Assembly: GCA_038235385.1 (NCBI GenBank)
Contig: JBBSTY010000173.1
Coordinates: 1-7,063, forward strand
Direction: 5' to 3'
From: JBBSTY01 sp038235385
GTDB lineage: Bacteria > Actinomycetota > Acidimicrobiia > Acidimicrobiales > Acidimicrobilacustridaceae
DNA: 7,063 nucleotides
Shown: positions 1 to 5,842 of the stretch, piece by piece
How positions within the stretch are numbered: the stretch's first letter is position 1
Layout: each line of letters opens with the position of its first letter
The notes under the pieces: generated by a model
The model's input: the letters and a program-made list of their open reading frames with translations, nothing else
Told to the model about the DNA's origin: nothing
The model's database searches: none
Made by a program: the position numbers and the translations under genes

Positions 1-962
1 CCGCCGGAGCCGCCGCGTCGGTCTATGCCGCCCGCAAGGGCATCCGCACCGGCATCGCCGCCGAGCGCTTCGGCGGCCAGGTGCTCGACACCATGGCCAT
101 CGAGAACTTCATCTCCGTGCCCTACACCGAGGGTCCGAAGCTGGCTGCCGCCCTCGAGCAGCACGTCAAGGAGTACGACGTCGACATCATGAACCTCCAG
201 CGCGCCACCCGGTTGGTGCCCGCCGACTCGCCCGGCGGCCTCGTCGCCGTCGAGCTCGAGAACGGCGCCACCCTCCGCTCGCGGACCGTCGTGCTGAGCA
301 CCGGCGCCCGCTGGCGCTCGATGAACGTGCCCGGCGAGGACGAGTACCGCAACAAGGGCGTCACCTACTGCCCGCACTGCGACGGTCCCCTCTTCAAGGG
401 AAAGCGTGTCGCCGTCATCGGCGGCGGGAACTCCGGCGTGGAAGCCGCCATCGACCTCGCCGGCGTGGTCGCCCACGTCACCGTCGTGGAGTTCGACGGT
501 CAGCTCCGAGCCGACGAGGTCCTGCAGCGCAAACTGCGGAGCCTGCCCAACGCCGACATCATCCTCAGCGCGTCGTCCACCGAGGTGATCGGCGACGGCG
601 AGAAGGTCGTGGGCCTCGCCTACACCGATCGCACCTCCGATGTGTCGCACCGGCTCGACGTCGACGGGATCTTCGTGCAGATCGGCCTGCTCCCCAACAC
701 CGAGTGGCTCGACGGCACCGTCGAGCTCTCCGAGCGGGGCGAGATCGTCATCGACGATCGCGGCCGGACGTCGGTCCCCGGCGTGTTCGCAGCCGGCGAC
801 TGCACCACGGTCCCCTACAAGCAGATCGTGATCGCGCTTGGCGCCGGCTCCACGGCCGCCCTCAGCGCCTTCGACCACCTCATCCGCACGTCGGCGCCGG
901 CCGAGGAGGAGGCGCCCGACCACGGACCAACGATCGATGCCGGAGTGCCGGCGTCGGTCTGA
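1..962 (+). CDS. ahpF: Alkyl hydroperoxide reductase subunit F, 5' end cut by the window
   Basis: AhpF is the cytosolic FAD enzyme that passes electrons from NADH to the peroxidase AhpC, which reduces hydrogen peroxide and organic hydroperoxides. The reading frame is open from base 3, giving 319 residues against about 520 for full-length AhpF. The missing part is the N-terminal thioredoxin-like domains and the first half of the FAD-binding glycine motif; the window opens at its tail (AGAAAS). Visible landmarks, in order, are ERFGGQVLDT, IENFISVP, the redox-active CPHC pair (cysteine codons at 369 and 378), the nucleotide-binding VIGGGNSG (around 414-437), GIFVQIGLLPNT, and the second FAD motif FAAGDCTTVPYKQ. 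The match to the enterobacterial protein, recalled from memory, is nearly word for word. The FGGQ and CPHC surroundings and the VPYKQ end favour AhpF over a plain thioredoxin reductase. An oxyR gene follows on the same strand. The last 20 or so residues are an acidic, proline-rich tail. Confidence 0.93.
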   Translation, partial: AGAAASVYAARKGIRTGIAAERFGGQVLDTMAIENFISVPYTEGPKLAAALEQHVKEYDVDIMNLQRATRLVPADSPGGLVAVELENGATLRSRTVVLSTGARWRSMNVPGEDEYRNKGVTYCPHCDGPLFKGKRVAVIGGGNSGVEAAIDLAGVVAHVTVVEFDGQLRADEVLQRKLRSLPNADIILSASSTEVIGDGEKVVGLAYTDRTSDVSHRLDVDGIFVQIGLLPNTEWLDGTVELSERGEIVIDDRGRTSVPGVFAAGDCTTVPYKQIVIALGAGSTAALSAFDHLIRTSAPAEEEAPDHGPTIDAGVPASV

Positions 963-1061
963 GGTCCGGCCCGGCAGCGATCGGCCGTCCGGCCATCCCA
1001 CCTGTGGCCCAACGCTGGCGGTCGACGTCGATGGTCGGCGCCCCGTGCGGACGTCAGGTGC

Positions 1062-1090
1062 CGTCGGGACACGCCGGTAGAGTCCCGACG
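1062..1090. promoter_or_regulatory. Perfect 9-bp inverted repeat between ahpF and oxyR (operator or hairpin)
   Basis: The arms CGTCGGGAC (1062-1070) and GTCCCGACG (1082-1090) are perfect reverse complements separated by 11 bases. As RNA this would be a strong hairpin 100 bases after the ahpF stop, but no T-run follows, so it is not a classic intrinsic terminator. As DNA it encloses TAGAGT (1078-1083), which fits the actinobacterial -10 pattern TAnnnT; I see no convincing -35. It could be an operator over an oxyR promoter or a terminator-like structure of the ahp transcript. Further right lie the palindrome GGCCATGGCC (1094-1103) and a short hairpin GGCCC/GGGCC (1100-1114). The rest of the 199-base gap shows no gene. 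Confidence 0.45.
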
Positions 1091-1149
1091 AGCGGCCATG
1101 GCCCGCAGTGGGCCGCGCAGCGAGCCGGCGACGGGACCACCGACACCCG

Positions 1150-1155
1150 AGGAGG
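1150..1155 (+). promoter_or_regulatory. Shine-Dalgarno site of oxyR
   Basis: AGGAGG lies 6 bases before the ATG at 1162. It decides the start, because the same frame is also open upstream from a GTG at 1108 but without a ribosome-binding site or LysR-like residues there. Confidence 0.8.
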
Positions 1156-1161
1156 GCAGCG

Positions 1162-2130
1162 ATGAACCTGCGGGACCTCCGCTACCTGGTCGCCGTCGCC
1201 GACCATCGGCACTTCGGACGTGCCGCCGAGGCGTGCTTCGTGAGCCAGCCGACGTTGTCGACGCAGATCAAGAAGCTCGAGAAGGAGCTCGGGGTCGAGC
1301 TCGTCGAGCGCAACCCGCGCCGCATCATGATGACCGAGACCGGCGAACGCGTCGTCGAGCGGGCCCGAGTCGTGCTCGCCGAGACGGACAACATCGCACG
1401 CATCGCCCGTCAGGCCCACGACCCGGAGTCGGGCAGCCTCAAGATGGGGCTCTTCCCCACCCTCGCCCCCTACCTCCTCCCCCACGTCGTCCCGTCGCTG
1501 CACCGGCGCTTCCCCAACCTCGAGCTCCTGCTGGTCGAGGAGAAGACCGAGGTGGTGCACGATCGGCTTCGCGCGGGCACGCTCGACGTGGGAATCCTCG
1601 CCCGACCGGTGCACGACGACCAACTGCACGAGGAACCGCTCTTCGAGGAGGAGTTCGTGCTGGCGGTTCCCGCCGATCACGCGCTGGCACGACGCCGCGA
1701 GCCGGTGGACCTGTCGGTGCTCACCACGGAGCACCTGCTGTTGCTGGAGGAGGGCCACTGCCTCCGCGACCAGGCGCTCGCCGTCTGCCAGCTCGCCGGT
1801 GCCAACGAGGCCACCGGGTTCCGCGCCACGAGCCTCGAGACCCTGCGCCAGATGGTGGCGGCCGGTGTCGGCGTCACGCTGCTGCCGTCGCTGGCGGTGC
1901 AGTCGCCGGTCGCCGCGTCGGACGACATCGCTCTGCTCCACTTCATCGATCCGGTCCCCCACCGCCAGATCTCGATGTTCTGGCGACGAACCACCGTCCT
2001 CGCCGGGTTCCTCCCAGCTGTGGCCGACCAGGTGCGATCGCTCCCGCCCGGCCTCGACGGCATCACGCCCTTGCCGTCACCGGACCCGACGACGAACGCA
2101 TCCGGCCCGCCGGCCGCTCCCGAGCCCTGA
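1162..2130 (+). CDS. oxyR: OxyR, peroxide-sensing LysR-type transcription regulator
   Basis: A 322-residue cytosolic DNA-binding protein. OxyR senses hydrogen peroxide by forming a disulfide and then activates antioxidant genes such as ahpCF. The N-terminal winged helix-turn-helix (about 1-60, including HFGRAAEACFVSQPTLSTQI) is typical of LysR regulators, and the sensor domain runs from about 90 to 295. The diagnostic segment is GHCLRDQALAVC, with Cys200 and Cys209 matching Cys199 and Cys208 of E. coli OxyR; His199 and Arg202 of the active pocket are also present. Thr100 in FPTLAPYLLPH and the stretch ATSLETLRQMVAAG match the family too. It is about 17 residues longer than the E. coli protein because of a proline-rich C-terminal tail. 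The ahpF-then-oxyR order in one direction suggests a peroxide-defence locus. Many LysR regulators control their own promoter, so the upstream dyad at 1062-1090 is a candidate site, though this is inference. Confidence 0.93.
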   Translation: MNLRDLRYLVAVADHRHFGRAAEACFVSQPTLSTQIKKLEKELGVELVERNPRRIMMTETGERVVERARVVLAETDNIARIARQAHDPESGSLKMGLFPTLAPYLLPHVVPSLHRRFPNLELLLVEEKTEVVHDRLRAGTLDVGILARPVHDDQLHEEPLFEEEFVLAVPADHALARRREPVDLSVLTTEHLLLLEEGHCLRDQALAVCQLAGANEATGFRATSLETLRQMVAAGVGVTLLPSLAVQSPVAASDDIALLHFIDPVPHRQISMFWRRTTVLAGFLPAVADQVRSLPPGLDGITPLPSPDPTTNASGPPAAPEP

Positions 2131-2181
2131 CCCGAGATCGAGGTGGCGCAGCCGACCGGAACCGATGCGCCTGCGGGTCAG
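2127..2181. terminator. Nested inverted repeat spanning both convergent stop codons, probable two-way terminator
   Basis: The outer arms CTGACCCG (2127-2134) and CGGGTCAG (2174-2181) are perfect complements, and each contains the TGA stop of the gene reading towards it: oxyR on the plus strand and the metallo-hydrolase on the minus strand. Inside sits a second perfect stem, GGCGCA (2145-2150) with TGCGCC (2166-2171), around a 15-base loop. The structure can fold in transcripts from either side. There is no T-run, as is common for GC-rich actinobacterial terminators. Confidence 0.5.
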
Positions 2182-2951
2182 ATGGTGAACGTGCGGTGCT
2201 CGAGAGCGAGCTCGACCGGCGCGCCGAACGCGGCGGCCGCTTCGGCCCGGACGGCCTCGGCGTCGACGCCCGGGCTCACGTGGGTCAACACGAGCCGGGT
2301 GACACCTGCGGCGCGAGCCATCGCACCGGCCTGCCGACCGCTGAGGTGGAGCACCCCTTCGGGTTCGCGGTCGAGGAGGTGGGTGGCCTCGCACACGCCG
2401 AGATCGATCGGGGCGCCGAACTCGGCGAAGGACCAGCCCGGACCGGTGTCGGCGGAGTACGCCAGCGCTGACGCGCCATCGGCGACGCGTACGGCGACCG
2501 TCGGGACGTAGTGGTCGGTGGAGGTGAAGGTGAGCTCGAGGCCACCGAGCGGCACGACCGCTCCGGCCTCGACGTCGATCCACCGGAACGTGGGTGCCAG
2601 ACCGTCGAGCAGCGCCTCGGCCTTCGTTCTCGTGTCTGGCGTGCCGTACACCGTGAGCCCCTCGCGCCCGAGCCCGTACTTCCAGGCGGTGGCCAGCACC
2701 CCGAGATCGAGCCAGTGATCCGGGTGGCTGTGGCTGATCACGATGGCGTCGATGTCGCCGATCGGGATGTGGTGCTGCAGGTTGGCGAGCGCGCCCGAAC
2801 CGAGGTCGAGCACCAGGTTCACGCCTCCGCCCTGCACCAGGAAGCTCGAGCACGCCGTGTCGGCTGCCGGGTAGCTACCCGACGATCCGAGCACCGTGAG
2901 CTGCAACCCGTCGGATGCGCCGACCCGGCCGTCATCGGTCGTGTCGGCCAT
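2178..2951 (-). CDS. Metallo-beta-lactamase-fold hydrolase of the Rv1339 type (possible cyclic-nucleotide phosphodiesterase)
   Basis: A 257-residue cytosolic metal-dependent hydrolase. The metal-binding signature HxHxDH is seen as HSHPDH (His74, His76, Asp78, His79), followed by His147 in STDHYVPT, Asp168 in AYSADTG and His224 in LTHVSP, so the two-metal site looks complete. The RNase Z-like layout and the phrases CEATHLL, LHLSGRQAG and AGVTRLVLTH resemble M. tuberculosis Rv1339, which also follows murI. Rv1339 has been reported as an atypical class II cAMP phosphodiesterase; activity here is inferred by homology and position. The ATG start shares its A with the TGA stop of murI (TGATG), so translation is probably coupled. 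A longer open frame upstream is only murI read in another frame. RNase PH, the next gene in mycobacteria, is absent; oxyR converges instead. Confidence 0.85.
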   Translation of the reverse strand: MADTTDDGRVGASDGLQLTVLGSSGSYPAADTACSSFLVQGGGVNLVLDLGSGALANLQHHIPIGDIDAIVISHSHPDHWLDLGVLATAWKYGLGREGLTVYGTPDTRTKAEALLDGLAPTFRWIDVEAGAVVPLGGLELTFTSTDHYVPTVAVRVADGASALAYSADTGPGWSFAEFGAPIDLGVCEATHLLDREPEGVLHLSGRQAGAMARAAGVTRLVLTHVSPGVDAEAVRAEAAAAFGAPVELALEHRTFTI

Positions 2952-3763
2952 CACGGCCACACCACGGCGTCGACGTGATCGAGCTCGGGACCCAGCAGTT
3001 GGCGTCCGAGGTCGCGGAACAGCGCGACCTCGCCCGACGAGGCAAACCGGTGCTGCGCCGCGTGGTCGGGCCGTTCCGGGTGGGCGAGACCGGAGGTCTC
3101 GAGCACGTGACGGACACGGAACGCGGTCTCGTCGGCGGACGACACGAGCACGACGTCGCGACCCATGACATCGCTGATGGTGCGGGCCAGGAACGGGTAG
3201 TGGGTGCATCCGAGCAGGAGCGTGTCGATCTGCGCGTCGACGAGCGGGGCGAGGAGCCGTTCGGCCAGGACGTAGACCTGATCGCTGTCGGTGTCGCCCC
3301 GTTCGACGAACTCGACGAACCCGGGACACGCCGCGCACGTGAGCTTCACGCCGGCGTCCGCGTCGTGCACCGAGCGCTGGTAGGCCCCCGAGCCGATCGT
3401 GCCCACCGTGCCGATCACGCCGACGTTGCCGTTGCGCGTGGCGGACACGAGCGACCGCACGCCCGGCTCGATCACGCCGATGACGGGGATGGCGGGGTGG
3501 CGGTGATCGAGCTCGTCGAGCGCAGCGGCCGCCGCGGTGTTGCACGCGACGATCACCATCTTGACGTCGTGCTCCGCCACCAGGTACTCGGTGATCTGCA
3601 CCGCGAAGTCCCGCACCTCGGTGAGGTCACGAGGACCGTACGGGTACCGTCCCGTGTCGCCGAAGTACACCAGGTCCTCGTGCGGCAGGAGGTCGATCAG
3701 CGCGCGCGCGACGGTCAACCCGCCGAACCCGCTGTCGAAGACGCCGATGGCCCGTCGATCCAC
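2951..3763 (-). CDS. murI: Glutamate racemase
   Basis: MurI converts L-glutamate to D-glutamate for the peptidoglycan stem peptide and acts in the cytosol without a cofactor. The protein has 270 residues, normal for the family. Both catalytic cysteines are present: Cys74 in VACNTAAA and Cys186 in LLGCTHYP, with His188 beside the second. The N-terminal FDSGFGGLTV motif carries Asp10 and Ser11, and YFGDTGRYPYG is also typical. Translation starts at a GTG. No good Shine-Dalgarno precedes it, but a TAACCT box ends 6 bases upstream, which fits a leaderless transcript. The stop overlaps the start of the metallo-hydrolase by one base, so the two form an operon. In mycobacteria this gene follows cysM and a membrane-protein gene; here a yccF-like gene in the opposite orientation lies between cysM and murI, so murI needs its own promoter. 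Confidence 0.95.
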   Translation of the reverse strand: MDRRAIGVFDSGFGGLTVARALIDLLPHEDLVYFGDTGRYPYGPRDLTEVRDFAVQITEYLVAEHDVKMVIVACNTAAAAALDELDHRHPAIPVIGVIEPGVRSLVSATRNGNVGVIGTVGTIGSGAYQRSVHDADAGVKLTCAACPGFVEFVERGDTDSDQVYVLAERLLAPLVDAQIDTLLLGCTHYPFLARTISDVMGRDVVLVSSADETAFRVRHVLETSGLAHPERPDHAAQHRFASSGEVALFRDLGRQLLGPELDHVDAVVWP

Positions 3764-3775
3764 CCCGTCAGGTTA
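3764..3775 (-). promoter_or_regulatory. Candidate leaderless promoter of murI
   Basis: On the minus strand TAACCT (3775 down to 3770) matches the actinobacterial -10 pattern TAnnnT. It is followed by GACGGG and then the GTG start codon, placing the expected transcription start at or next to that G. No clear -35 is visible, as is usual for leaderless promoters. This is inferred from spacing only. Confidence 0.4.
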
Positions 3776-3779
3776 GGTT
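3774..3779 (+). promoter_or_regulatory. Candidate -10 box for the yccF-like gene
   Basis: TAGGTT on the plus strand fits TAnnnT and overlaps the proposed murI -10 by two bases, giving back-to-back divergent promoters in the 70-base gap. The ATG of the downstream gene is 54 bases further on. The -35 region is not convincing. Confidence 0.25.
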
Positions 3780-3833
3780 CACGGCGCTGCGCCAGGCGCC
3801 ATCGGGCGCGTCCACCGACACGAACGGACGTCC

Positions 3834-4208
3834 ATGAAGACCATCGGCAACATCTTGTGGTTCGTGTTGGCGGGCATCTGGTTGGGCATCGGCTACGCCG
3901 TCACCGGGCTGCTCTTCTGCATCACCATCATCGGCATCCCGCTCGGAATCCAGCTGTTCAAGATGGCGCAGTTCTCGCTGTGGCCGTTCGGCCGTCGAGC
4001 GATCCGGAAGCCGGGTTCGAGCTACGTCATCAACACCGTCGGCAACGTGATCTGGCTGATCCTGTTCGGCTGGGCGATGTTCCTCGCCCACCTCGTGGCC
4101 GGCGCGCTCCTCTGCATCACCATCATCGGCATCCCCTTCGGCGTGCAGGCGTTCAAGCTGTCGGTCCCGGCGCTGTGGCCGATGGGACGCGAGATCGTCG
4201 AGGACTGA
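3834..4208 (+). CDS. yccF: YccF-domain small membrane protein with two internal repeats
   Basis: A 124-residue, strongly hydrophobic protein that belongs in the cytoplasmic membrane. It consists of two copies of the YccF domain. Copy one (about 4-54) begins IGNILWFVLAGIW and contains CITIIGIPLGIQLFK and LWPFGRR. Copy two (about 68-120) begins VGNVIWLILFGW and contains CITIIGIPFGVQAFK and LWPMGRE. Each copy would supply about two membrane-spanning segments. The layout and the second-half motif match E. coli YccF (148 residues), whose function is not established, so no role is assigned. It sits in the cysM-murI interval where mycobacteria carry a different membrane protein (Rv1337), but on the opposite strand. 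Its ATG has only a weak GGA-containing ribosome-binding site 6 or so bases upstream. It is convergent with cysM and divergent from murI. Confidence 0.85.
   Translation: MKTIGNILWFVLAGIWLGIGYAVTGLLFCITIIGIPLGIQLFKMAQFSLWPFGRRAIRKPGSSYVINTVGNVIWLILFGWAMFLAHLVAGALLCITIIGIPFGVQAFKLSVPALWPMGREIVED
3916..4135 (+). repeat. In-frame 25-bp exact direct repeat within the yccF-like gene
   Basis: Bases 3916-3940 and 4111-4135 are identical over 25 positions and lie 195 bases (65 codons) apart in the same frame. They encode the shared CITIIGIP core of the two YccF domains. Identity at DNA level, including third positions, is higher than protein conservation needs. Confidence 0.85.
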
Positions 4209-4213
4209 TCCGG

Positions 4214-4246
4214 ACCGTCGTGGCGGCGCCACCGTCGTGGCGCCAC
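4214..4246. terminator. Strong hairpin between convergent yccF and cysM
   Basis: GGCGCCAC (4225-4232) and GTGGCGCC (4237-4244) form a perfect 8-bp stem with a 4-base loop, 16 bases after the yccF stop and 55 bases from the cysM stop. The structure arises from a 12-bp direct repeat, ACCGTCGTGGCG, at 4214-4225 and 4231-4242. The second copy also sits in the palindrome GTGGCGCCAC (4237-4246). No T-run follows. Being symmetrical, it could stop transcription from both directions. Confidence 0.55.
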
Positions 4247-4299
4247 CGGTGCGCGCGAGCGCGTGGTGGTCCTGGTCGTGCCCGATCCCCGACAGGGAA

Positions 4300-5250
4300 T
4301 CAGAAGTAGATGATCTTCGACGCCCGCTCGACGACCACGTCGAGGTCGTCGGTCCACGCGCCGGTGGAGAGGTACTTCCACCCGCCGTCGCACACGATGA
4401 AGACGATGGTGCCGGACTCGATCTTCTCGGCGACCCGGACCGCGCCCGCCAGCGCTGCGCCCGCGGAGATGCCCGAGAAGATGCCGCAGTCCGACGTCAG
4501 TCGGCGGGTCCACTCGAGCGACTCCCTCGGGCGGACGATGCGCTTGCCGTCGAGCAGTTCGGGACCGCCCCACTTCTCGTAGACGGGCGGGATGTAGCCC
4601 TCGTCGAGGTTGCGCAGACCTTCGACCGCCTCACCGAGGGGCGGCTCGACGGCGTAGACCAGGATGTCGGGGTTCTGCTCCTTGAGGAACGTGCCCACCC
4701 CCATGAGGGTGCCCGACGTCCCGAGACCGGCCACGAAGTGGGTGATCTCGGGGACGTCACGCCAGATCTCCGGACCCGTCGTCTCGTAGTGCGCACGAGG
4801 GTTGGCCTCGTTGGCGTACTGGTAGAGGAACGCCCAATCGGGGTGCTCCTCGCTCAGGGCGATGGCCCTCGCCACCGCGCCGTTCGAGCCCTCGGAGCCG
4901 GGCGACAGGATGATCTCGGCGTTGAACACCTCGAGCAGCTGACGGCGCTCGATCGAGACGTTCTCGGGCATCACGATCTTGATCGGGTAGCCGCGGAGCT
5001 GGGCGATCATCGCCATGGCGATGCCGGTGTTGCCCGACGACGGCTCGATGATCTGCTGGCCGGGCCGCAGCGACCCGTCGGCCTCGGCGGTGAGGATCAT
5101 GTTGAGCGCGATGCGGTCCTTCACCGAGCCTGCCGGGTTCTGGTTCTCCATCTTGGCGAGGATGCGGACGTTCGGGTTGGGGCTCAGCTGGCTGACGTCG
5201 ACGATGGGCGTGTTGCCGATCATGTCGAGGACCGAGTTCAGAACGGCCAT
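4300..5250 (-). CDS. cysM: Cysteine synthase CysM, O-phosphoserine sulfhydrylase type
   Basis: A 316-residue PLP enzyme that makes L-cysteine in the cytosol. The PLP lysine is Lys44 in AGSVKDR, the phosphate loop is SSGNTG (71-76), and the substrate loop region GLGTSGTLMG lies at 175-184. The M. tuberculosis enzyme uses O-phosphoserine rather than O-acetylserine because of Arg220. By my count the equivalent here is Arg213 in EGLRNLDEGYIPP, so the same substrate choice is predicted. MPENVSIERRQLLE and DGGWKYLSTGAW also match that subfamily. In M. tuberculosis the sulfur comes from the thiocarboxylate of CysO and the product is released by Mec. Mec lies just upstream here, but no cysO is present between them. 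The ATG is preceded by CGGGAG at a good distance. The C-terminus ends KIIYF; in CysM the C-terminal tail can close the active site, but its role here is unknown. Confidence 0.93.
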   Translation of the reverse strand: MAVLNSVLDMIGNTPIVDVSQLSPNPNVRILAKMENQNPAGSVKDRIALNMILTAEADGSLRPGQQIIEPSSGNTGIAMAMIAQLRGYPIKIVMPENVSIERRQLLEVFNAEIILSPGSEGSNGAVARAIALSEEHPDWAFLYQYANEANPRAHYETTGPEIWRDVPEITHFVAGLGTSGTLMGVGTFLKEQNPDILVYAVEPPLGEAVEGLRNLDEGYIPPVYEKWGGPELLDGKRIVRPRESLEWTRRLTSDCGIFSGISAGAALAGAVRVAEKIESGTIVFIVCDGGWKYLSTGAWTDDLDVVVERASKIIYF

Positions 5251-5423
5251 GTGCGGCTCCCGGGAGATGTGGTCGAGTCGACCGCGGGTCCGGACCCACG
5301 ACGAAACCTGACCGATTCGGTAGACAATCTACCTGGTGACCGGTCGGCTCCACACATCTCGCGTCGGTTTCGGCGAGCGGCTCGCGGCTGGCACCCGGCC
5401 TCCGGTGGACGTCACGGTGAAGG
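5251..5423 (-). promoter_or_regulatory. cysM leader and promoter region with two dyads; no cysO
   Basis: This 173-base gap between mec and cysM holds no plausible gene. GGTAGA and TCTACC (5319-5333) form a perfect 6-bp dyad around CAA. On the minus strand it contains TAGATT (5331 down to 5326), a reasonable -10 for cysM, with TGTGGA 17 bases further upstream as a weak -35. The resulting leader of about 70 bases includes the perfect 12-bp palindrome GGGTCCGGACCC (5286-5297). Nearer mec are the dyad GCGAGC/GCTCGC (5373-5385) and a direct repeat of GTCACGGT (5411-5418, 5423-5430) that overlaps the mec stop. Promoter and operator roles are inferred. Confidence 0.4.
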
Positions 5424-5831
5424 TCACGGTCCGACGATGACGACCTGCTCCTCGTGGATCGCGGTGTCGCGGATCTGGTACGAGCGCAGCACGGGCGCCT
5501 CGTCTCTCAGGGACACGATGACGTAGTGCCACGACGGGTCGACGGCCTGGGCGACGTCGGTCGGCGACGGGTAGGCATCGGTGTGGGTGTGGCTGTGCAT
5601 CACGCCGACGATGTCCAGGCCGAGACCCTCGGCGTGACGTTCGGCTCGGAGGTGGTCGGTGGTGTCGACCGTGTAGATCCGCGACGACGCCTCGGCGTTG
5701 CGGCACGGGTAGAAGACCGGTGTGCGCTCCCCGCCGTAGTCGCCTGCCATGAGGCCGCACGCCTCCTCGGGCAGGCAGTCGTAGGCGTGGCCGATCATCT
5801 GGGCGTAGGCGGTTCCGGTGAGGCGCAGCAT
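5424..5831 (-). CDS. mec: Mec-like JAMM/MPN+ zinc metalloprotease
   Basis: A 135-residue cytosolic zinc isopeptidase. The JAMM motif is complete: Glu23 in PEEACGLMAG, then His79-Ser-His81, with Ser89 and Asp92 at the required spacing (HSHTHTDAYPSPTD). M. tuberculosis Mec (Rv1334), which cleaves cysteine from the CysO-cysteine adduct made by CysM, shares PxEACG, NAE, the HSHTxTxAYPSxTD block, HYVxVSxRD and LRSYxI. Position just upstream of cysM supports the assignment. The expected partner cysO is not in the window, so the true substrate may be encoded elsewhere. The ATG at 5831 aligns with the family's start; an open extension upstream overlaps the esterase gene and is not believed. It begins 11 bases after the esterase stop, with no clear Shine-Dalgarno. 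TAACGT (5845 down to 5840) ends 8 bases before the ATG and could give a near-leaderless transcript. Confidence 0.9.
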   Translation of the reverse strand: MLRLTGTAYAQMIGHAYDCLPEEACGLMAGDYGGERTPVFYPCRNAEASSRIYTVDTTDHLRAERHAEGLGLDIVGVMHSHTHTDAYPSPTDVAQAVDPSWHYVIVSLRDEAPVLRSYQIRDTAIHEEQVVIVGP

Positions 5832-5842
5832 CGGCGCCGACG

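Noticed and set aside
1054..1962. 302-residue minus-strand open frame opposite oxyR
   Set aside because: It is antisense to a complete OxyR and rich in Gln, Arg and His with no family signature.
2952..3545. Upstream extension of the metallo-hydrolase frame
   Set aside because: It reads through murI in another frame and has no domain character. The ATG at 2951 fits the family and overlaps the murI stop.
2915..4309. 464-residue plus-strand open frame across murI and yccF
   Set aside because: It is antisense to murI, which has all its catalytic motifs, and then out of frame with the YccF protein. The translation is arginine- and histidine-rich low-quality sequence typical of GC-rich shadow frames.
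5251..5423. A hidden cysO in the mec-cysM gap
   Set aside because: The gap is too short for about 90 codons and no frame ends in a Gly-Gly tail.
4237..5526. 429-residue plus-strand open frame opposite cysM
   Set aside because: It is antisense to a clear PLP enzyme; the codon pattern mirrors cysM and no motif is recognisable.
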